Below, one piece after another: positions 5,131-9,135 of a DNA stretch of 9,135 nt (position 1 is the first letter of the stretch; every line of letters starts with the position of its first letter). The position numbers were made by a program, and so were the translations under genes. The stretch spans positions 1 to 9,135 of the forward strand of contig USBH01000055.1 in assembly GCA_900552925.1 (NCBI GenBank), in the 5' to 3' direction. Under the pieces are notes generated by a model that was given only the letters and a program-made list of their open reading frames with translations, searched no databases and was not told the DNA's origin. This DNA comes from an uncultured Oscillospiraceae bacterium (lineage in GTDB: Bacteria; Bacillota; Clostridia; Oscillospirales; Acutalibacteraceae).

Positions 5131-7008
5131 ATGTGCGGTTTTGTGGGATACATCGGCGGCGGTGAGACGCAGACCATGGCGCCTGTGCTGCACGCCATGG
5201 CGGACCGGATCCGGCACCGCGGCCCCGACGACGCAGATTACTATATGGACGGCGACATCGCCCTCGGCTTCCGCCGCCTTTCCATCATCGACCTCGAGGG
5301 CGGCCGCCAGCCGATCCTCAACGAGGACAAGAGCAAGGTCCTGATGTTCAACGGCGAGATCTACAACTACCAGTCGATCCGCGAAGAACTTGTGAAGGCC
5401 GGCCACGTCTTTACGACGAAAACCGACAGCGAGGTGCTGCTGCACGGCTTTGAGGAGTACGGCACCGACCTACTCAACAAGCTGCGCGGCATGTTCGCCT
5501 TCATCATCTGGGACAAGAACACGAAAACGCTGTTCGGCGCGCGCGACTTTTTCGGCATCAAGCCGTTTTATTATGCCGAAATGCAGGGCACGCTGCTGTT
5601 CGGCAGCGAGATCAAGAGCTTCGTCGAGCACCCGCATTTCAAAAAAGAGCTCAACGAGCGCGCGCTGGAAAGCTACCTCTCCTTCCAGTATTCGCCGGGC
5701 AACGAGACGTTCTTCAAGGGCGTCTACAAGCTGCCGCCCGCGCACTATTTCTTCTATAAGGACGGCAAGATGAAGACGGCGCGCTACTGGAGCCCCGAAT
5801 TCAACGCCGAAGAGGACAAATCGCTCGACTACTGGGTGGACGCCATCGAAAAGACCTTCGACGATTCCATCGAGGCGCACAAGATCGCGGACGTCGAGGT
5901 CGGCTCGTTCCTCTCCTCCGGCGTCGATTCGAGCTACGTGGCCTGCTCGGCCGACGTGGACAAGACGTTTACGGTCGGCTTTGACAACGGCTCGAAGTAC
6001 AACGAGATCAGCTATGCGAAAGAGCTTTCCGAGATGATCCCGGTCAAGAACTACTCGAAGACGATCACGCCGGAGGAATTCTGGGGCAACTTCCCCAAGA
6101 TCCAGTACCACATGGACGAGCCGCTCGCCGACCCCGCCGCCGTCGCGCTCTACTTCGTCTGCAACACGGCGTCGCAGTACCTGAAGGTCGTCATGTCCGG
6201 CGAGGGCGCCGACGAGATCTTCGGCGGCTACAACATCTACAAGGAGCCGCTCGCGGTTCCCGCCTATGACAGGATCCCGTTCCCGATCCGCCGCGCGATC
6301 GGCAAAATCGCCTCGCACCTGCCGAAGAAATCGGGCATCAATTTCCTGATCCGCCGCGGCAAGCGCCTCGAGGAACGCTTCATCGGCAACGCCTACATGT
6401 TCTCCGAAGCGGAGCGCAAGAAGATCCTGAAAATCAAAACCGACGCGCCCTCCCCCGCCGCGATCGTCAAGCCCTTCTATGACCGCGTCAAGGACAAGGA
6501 CCCGGTCACGAAGATGCAGTTTGTCGACCTCAACGCCTGGATGGTCGGCGACATCCTGCTGAAAGCCGACAAGATGAGCATGGCAAACTCGCTCGAGCTG
6601 CGCGTGCCGTTCCTCGACAAGGAGGTCATGGCGCTCGCACAGCGCATCCCGCTCAAGTACCGCGTCAACAGCGAGAACACCAAGTACGCGATGCGCAAGG
6701 CCGCGCTGCGCCGCATGCCCGAAAAGTGGGCCGACAAGAAGAAGCTCGGCTTCCCGGTGCCGACGCGCGTCTGGCTCAAGGAGGACAAGTACTACAACAT
6801 CGTCAGGGAGAAGTTCACCGGCGAGGTCGCGGAGAAATTCTTCCACACCGAACAGCTTGTGAAGCTCCTCGACGACCACAAAAACGGCAAGGCCGACAAC
6901 AGCCGCCGCGTCTGGACCGTGTACACGTTCCTCGTCTGGTACGACCAGTACTTCAACGACGAGAACCTGCAGCGCTATGTGGAAAAATCCGACGCCAAAA
7001 CGGCTTAA
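5131..7008 (+). CDS. asnB: Asparagine synthetase, glutamine-hydrolysing (AsnB/AsnH type)
   Basis: ATP-dependent amidotransferase of 625 residues that moves glutamine nitrogen to an aspartate-type carboxylate through an acyl-adenylate. Residues 1 to about 210 form the class II glutaminase domain: Cys2 is the N-terminal nucleophile, followed by RHRGPDD (28-34), GFRRLSIID and FNGEIYNY (73-80). The synthetase domain has the PP-loop SSGVDSS (262-268), MDEPLADPA (328-336), SGEGADEIFGGY (356-367) and LLKADKMSMANSLELRVPFLD. A full AAAGGAGGT site (5115-5123) precedes the ATG. The product could be free L-asparagine. Next to an ATP-grasp ligase and a racemase, the AsnH role known in Lactococcus, amidating D-Asp in peptidoglycan precursors, is an equally good reading; B. 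subtilis AsnB amidates meso-DAP in a comparable way. Sequence alone cannot choose the substrate. Confidence 0.95.
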   Translation: MCGFVGYIGGGETQTMAPVLHAMADRIRHRGPDDADYYMDGDIALGFRRLSIIDLEGGRQPILNEDKSKVLMFNGEIYNYQSIREELVKAGHVFTTKTDSEVLLHGFEEYGTDLLNKLRGMFAFIIWDKNTKTLFGARDFFGIKPFYYAEMQGTLLFGSEIKSFVEHPHFKKELNERALESYLSFQYSPGNETFFKGVYKLPPAHYFFYKDGKMKTARYWSPEFNAEEDKSLDYWVDAIEKTFDDSIEAHKIADVEVGSFLSSGVDSSYVACSADVDKTFTVGFDNGSKYNEISYAKELSEMIPVKNYSKTITPEEFWGNFPKIQYHMDEPLADPAAVALYFVCNTASQYLKVVMSGEGADEIFGGYNIYKEPLAVPAYDRIPFPIRRAIGKIASHLPKKSGINFLIRRGKRLEERFIGNAYMFSEAERKKILKIKTDAPSPAAIVKPFYDRVKDKDPVTKMQFVDLNAWMVGDILLKADKMSMANSLELRVPFLDKEVMALAQRIPLKYRVNSENTKYAMRKAALRRMPEKWADKKKLGFPVPTRVWLKEDKYYNIVREKFTGEVAEKFFHTEQLVKLLDDHKNGKADNSRRVWTVYTFLVWYDQYFNDENLQRYVEKSDAKTA

Positions 7009-7023
7009 TGGGGGCAGAAAGCA

Positions 7024-8268
7024 ATGATCAACACGGAAGAACTCAGAAAACAGGATTTCCTGCCGGTGCTGCTCGGCAGCGACATCAACGTATACGGCAT
7101 GGCGCGCTCTTTCCACGAGGCCTACGGCATCCGGAGCGTCGCCGTCGGCAAGGGCATTCTGCCCGCCTGCATGAACAGCCATATCGTCGAGGTGCAGACC
7201 GTGGAGCCGCGCCTTGAGGAGGACGAGGTTTTCGTCAGCACGCTCAAAAAGTTTGCCGAGCACTACAGCGGCATGCGCCTGCTGCTCGTCCCGTGCGGCG
7301 ACAACTACATCAAGATGCTCGTGCGCAACCAGGAAAAGCTGCGCGGCATCTACGAATTCGAATGCATCGACGAAGCGCTCCTGATGCGCCTTTCGATCAA
7401 GGAGAGCTTCTATCAGGTCTGTGAGGAGCACGGCTTTTCCTTCCCGAAAACGACGACCTGCTCCTATGAAAATTACAAGACGATCGAGCTGCCGTTCGAT
7501 TTCCCGGTCATCATCAAGCCGTCGAACAGCGTCGCGTACTGGAACTGCAAGTTCCCGCACAAGAAGAAGGTCTTCGTTGCGAAAAGCCGGGAGGAATTCG
7601 ACGCGATCCTCGACGCGATCTACGGCTCGTCCTACAAGGACCACCTGATTTTACAGGAGTACATCCTGGGCGACGACTCGAAGATGCGCGTGATGAACTG
7701 CTACTGCGGCAAGGACAAAAAGGTCAAGCTGATCGCGCTGGGCAACGCGGTGCTCGAGGAGCACTCCCCCGAGGGCATCGGCAGCTACGCCGCGATCATC
7801 AACGGCTACGACGAGAAGCTCAACGAGCAGATGAAGGGCTTCCTCGAGGGCATCGGCTACGTCGGCTTTGCGAACTTCGACATGAAGTACGACGAGCGCG
7901 ACGGCAAGTACAAGCTCTTTGAGATGAACCTGCGCCAGGGCCGCAGCAGCTACTTTGTGACGGCGGCCGGCTACAACATCGCCAAGTGGCTCGCGGACGA
8001 CGTGATCTACAACAAGCCGATGGAACTGACGGTCGCGACGAACAAGGTGCTCTACACGATCATCCCGACGAAGATCATCTTCGACTACTGCCCGGACGAA
8101 AAGGTCAAGGCCGAAGCGAAGGCCCTGATCGACGCGGGCAAGGTTGTGAACTCCTACTACTACAAGAAGGACCGCAGCCTCAAGCGCTGGCTGATGTTCA
8201 AGCGCAACCAGTACCACTATTTTGAAAAGTACAAGCGATATTTCAACAATAAAGGACTATACGACTGA
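7024..8268 (+). CDS. ATP-grasp carboxylate-amine ligase, candidate D-aspartate ligase (Aslfm/AslA-like)
   Basis: Predicted cytosolic ligase of 414 residues that would join a carboxylate to an amine through an acyl-phosphate. The N-terminus has the pattern FLPVLLGSDINVYGMARSFHEAYG (12-35), which I associate with the COG3919-type ATP-grasp group. ATP-grasp features are K165 in FPVIIKPSNS, LQEYI (210-214) with E212, the acidic FANFDMKYD (282-290), and LFEMNLRQGRSS (298-309) with E300, N302 and R304 as probable metal/phosphate ligands. The C-terminus is basic (KKDRSLKRWLMFKRNQ). A GGGGG ribosome site lies 9 nt before the ATG and 1 nt after the asnB stop, and the gene overlaps the racemase start by one base. 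With a racemase next to it, the E. faecium Aslfm/L. lactis AslA role, adding D-Asp to the third residue of the peptidoglycan stem, is the best guess. Another D-amino-acid ligase activity is possible. Confidence 0.85.
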   Translation: MINTEELRKQDFLPVLLGSDINVYGMARSFHEAYGIRSVAVGKGILPACMNSHIVEVQTVEPRLEEDEVFVSTLKKFAEHYSGMRLLLVPCGDNYIKMLVRNQEKLRGIYEFECIDEALLMRLSIKESFYQVCEEHGFSFPKTTTCSYENYKTIELPFDFPVIIKPSNSVAYWNCKFPHKKKVFVAKSREEFDAILDAIYGSSYKDHLILQEYILGDDSKMRVMNCYCGKDKKVKLIALGNAVLEEHSPEGIGSYAAIINGYDEKLNEQMKGFLEGIGYVGFANFDMKYDERDGKYKLFEMNLRQGRSSYFVTAAGYNIAKWLADDVIYNKPMELTVATNKVLYTIIPTKIIFDYCPDEKVKAEAKALIDAGKVVNSYYYKKDRSLKRWLMFKRNQYHYFEKYKRYFNNKGLYD

Positions 8269-8984
8269 TGAAGAGCTTTGGTATTGTGGGCGGCCTCGGC
8301 CCGATGGCGACGGCGTATCTGCTCGAGCTGATCGTCGACATGACGGACGCGAAAACCGACCAGGAGCACCTCGACGTGATCGTTTTCAACCGCCCGAGCG
8401 TGCCCGACAGAACCGCATATATTTTGGACCCGACGAAGCCCTCCCCCGTGCCGCCGATGGTCGACATGGCGCAGAAGCTTGAAGCGCTCGGCGTCTGCGC
8501 CATCGGCACGCCGTGCGTGACCGCGCACAGCTTTCACGACGCGCTGCAGAGCAGCGTGCACGTGCCGTTCATCAACATGGTGCAGGAGACGGCCGCTTAC
8601 CTCAAAAACGCCGGCTGCAGAAAGGCCGGCATCATGGCGACGACCGGCACCGTACATACCGGCCTGTTCCAGAAAGCGCTTTCCGCCGCGGGCGTCCCGT
8701 ATGCGCTGCCGGACGATGCGATGCAGACGCACGTGATGTCGCTGATCTACGACTGCGTAAAAGCCGGAAAGCCGGCCGATATGGACAAATTCCGCGCCGT
8801 TTCCGCGGCGCTGCGCAGCGCGGGCTGCGACGCGATCATCCTCGGCTGCACGGAGCTTTCGATCATCAAGCGCGACAACGACATCGGCAGCGGCTATCTC
8901 GACGCGCTCGAGGTGCTGGCCCGCGCGGCGGTGCTCACCTGCGGCAAGCAGCTCAAACCCGCTTACAATTCCCTTTTGAAATAA
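8268..8984 (+). CDS. Aspartate/glutamate racemase family protein
   Basis: PLP-independent two-cysteine racemase fold, 238 residues, cytosolic; it would interconvert L- and D-aspartate or a related amino acid. It starts with the family pattern GIVGGLGPMAT (5-15). Cys83 lies in GTPCVTAH and Cys194 in ILGCTELS, the two catalytic cysteines. Many family members read CNTAH at the first site; here the asparagine is valine (V84), which may change substrate handling. ATG at 8268 shares its A with the TGA of the ligase gene (TGATG), so translation is probably coupled and the two products are likely needed together. That pairing supports supply of a D-amino acid, most simply D-Asp, to the ligase. Alternatives are cysteate/glutamate racemases or an Asp/hydantoin relative of the same superfamily. 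Confidence 0.9.
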   Translation: MKSFGIVGGLGPMATAYLLELIVDMTDAKTDQEHLDVIVFNRPSVPDRTAYILDPTKPSPVPPMVDMAQKLEALGVCAIGTPCVTAHSFHDALQSSVHVPFINMVQETAAYLKNAGCRKAGIMATTGTVHTGLFQKALSAAGVPYALPDDAMQTHVMSLIYDCVKAGKPADMDKFRAVSAALRSAGCDAIILGCTELSIIKRDNDIGSGYLDALEVLARAAVLTCGKQLKPAYNSLLK

Positions 8985-9011
8985 CCAGAACCCGAAAAGG
9001 AGGCCCTCAGT

Positions 9012-9092
9012 ATGTGCGGCTTTGCAGGCTATATCAACAACTACGCCACGTTTGACAAGATGGCGGTCATCAAGGCCATGGCGGACCGGATC
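9012..9092 (+). CDS. Second asparagine synthetase-type gene, 3'-truncated by the adapter
   Basis: Only the first 27 codons are present: MCGFAGYI, then KAMADRI. Cys2 and the MCGF start mark a class II glutamine amidotransferase of the AsnB kind. A strong AAGGAGG (8997-9003) lies 8 nt upstream, and the racemase stop is 27 bp away with no terminator between, so it belongs to the operon. The last 18 bases (GCCATGGCGGACCGGATC, 9075-9092) are identical to 5194-5211 in asnB, and both genes have similar leaders, pointing to paralogues. The base at 9092 is shared between the gene and the adapter. Nothing can be said of the synthetase half. Confidence 0.85.
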
Positions 9093-9135
9093 TGTCTCTT
9101 ATACACATCTGACGCTGCCGACGAATTAGACGGTG
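9092..9135. other. Nextera sequencing adapter (mosaic end, Read 1 adapter, i5 index, P5 start)
   Basis: Non-biological sequence. 9092-9110 is the Tn5 mosaic end and 9111-9124 (GACGCTGCCGACGA) the rest of the Read 1 adapter in reverse complement. The next eight bases, ATTAGACG (9125-9132), fit an i5 index, from memory the reverse complement of S510. GTG (9133-9135) fits the start of the reverse-complemented P5 oligo. The genomic insert ends at 9091 or 9092. Confidence 0.98.

Noticed and set aside
5470..7644. A 724-codon open frame on the minus strand opposite asnB and the ATP-grasp gene
   Set aside because: It is antisense to two well-supported genes, is composed of Val/Arg/Asp/Leu/Glu-rich low-information sequence, and shows no ribosome site or domain.
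8985..9011. A terminator between the racemase and the second asnB
   Set aside because: The 27-bp gap holds only a strong ribosome site and no stem-loop with a T-run, which supports co-transcription.
1..9135. A Tn5-like transposon, because Tn5 mosaic ends flank the whole window in inverted orientation
   Set aside because: The mosaic ends are joined to sequencing adapters and index sequences, not to transposon DNA, and there is no transposase. They come from library preparation.

Overview
This is a 9.1 kb piece of a high-GC bacterial genome, most likely a gut-type Clostridia/Oscillospiraceae member. That placement is inferred from GC-rich codon use, strong AAGGAGG ribosome sites, a proline/threonine-linker lipoprotein with a YARHG domain and a long type-2 LeuA; no rRNA or marker gene is present to confirm it. 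Both ends are not genome: 1-46 and 9092-9135 are untrimmed Illumina Nextera library sequence (flow-cell tail, index and Tn5 mosaic end), so the biological insert is about 47-9091 and both terminal genes are cut.

Layout. A 5'-truncated acyltransferase-3 membrane protein (47-1099, +) converges on leuA, and the two share a bidirectional hairpin terminator at 1081-1118. On the minus strand, in transcription order, are a histidine-phosphatase family protein (4258-3524), a YARHG lipoprotein (3407-2853) and 2-isopropylmalate synthase leuA (2829-1117). Between the phosphatase and the lipoprotein lie a perfect 10-bp inverted repeat and a leader that can fold as a compact three-way junction.

A 181-bp divergent region (4259-4439) carries a good sigma-A-type promoter (TTTACT-N17-TATAAT) and two sets of helically phased direct repeats. 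It drives a plus-strand operon with tight spacing: XRE/HTH regulator (4440-5108), glutamine-hydrolysing asparagine synthetase (5131-7008), ATP-grasp ligase (7024-8268), aspartate/glutamate-family racemase (8268-8984) and the first 27 codons of a second asparagine-synthetase-type gene (9012-9092).

The operon is the most interesting part. A racemase, an ATP-grasp carboxylate-amine ligase and an Asn-synthetase-type amidotransferase are the enzyme types that make, attach and amidate D-aspartate in the peptidoglycan cross-bridge of Enterococcus faecium and Lactococcus lactis (RacD, Aslfm/AslA, AsnH). I infer that this locus makes a D-Asp/D-Asn peptidoglycan branch, or a similar D-amino-acid conjugate, under the control of its own regulator. 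The enzyme families are clear from sequence; the D-Asp assignment is inference.
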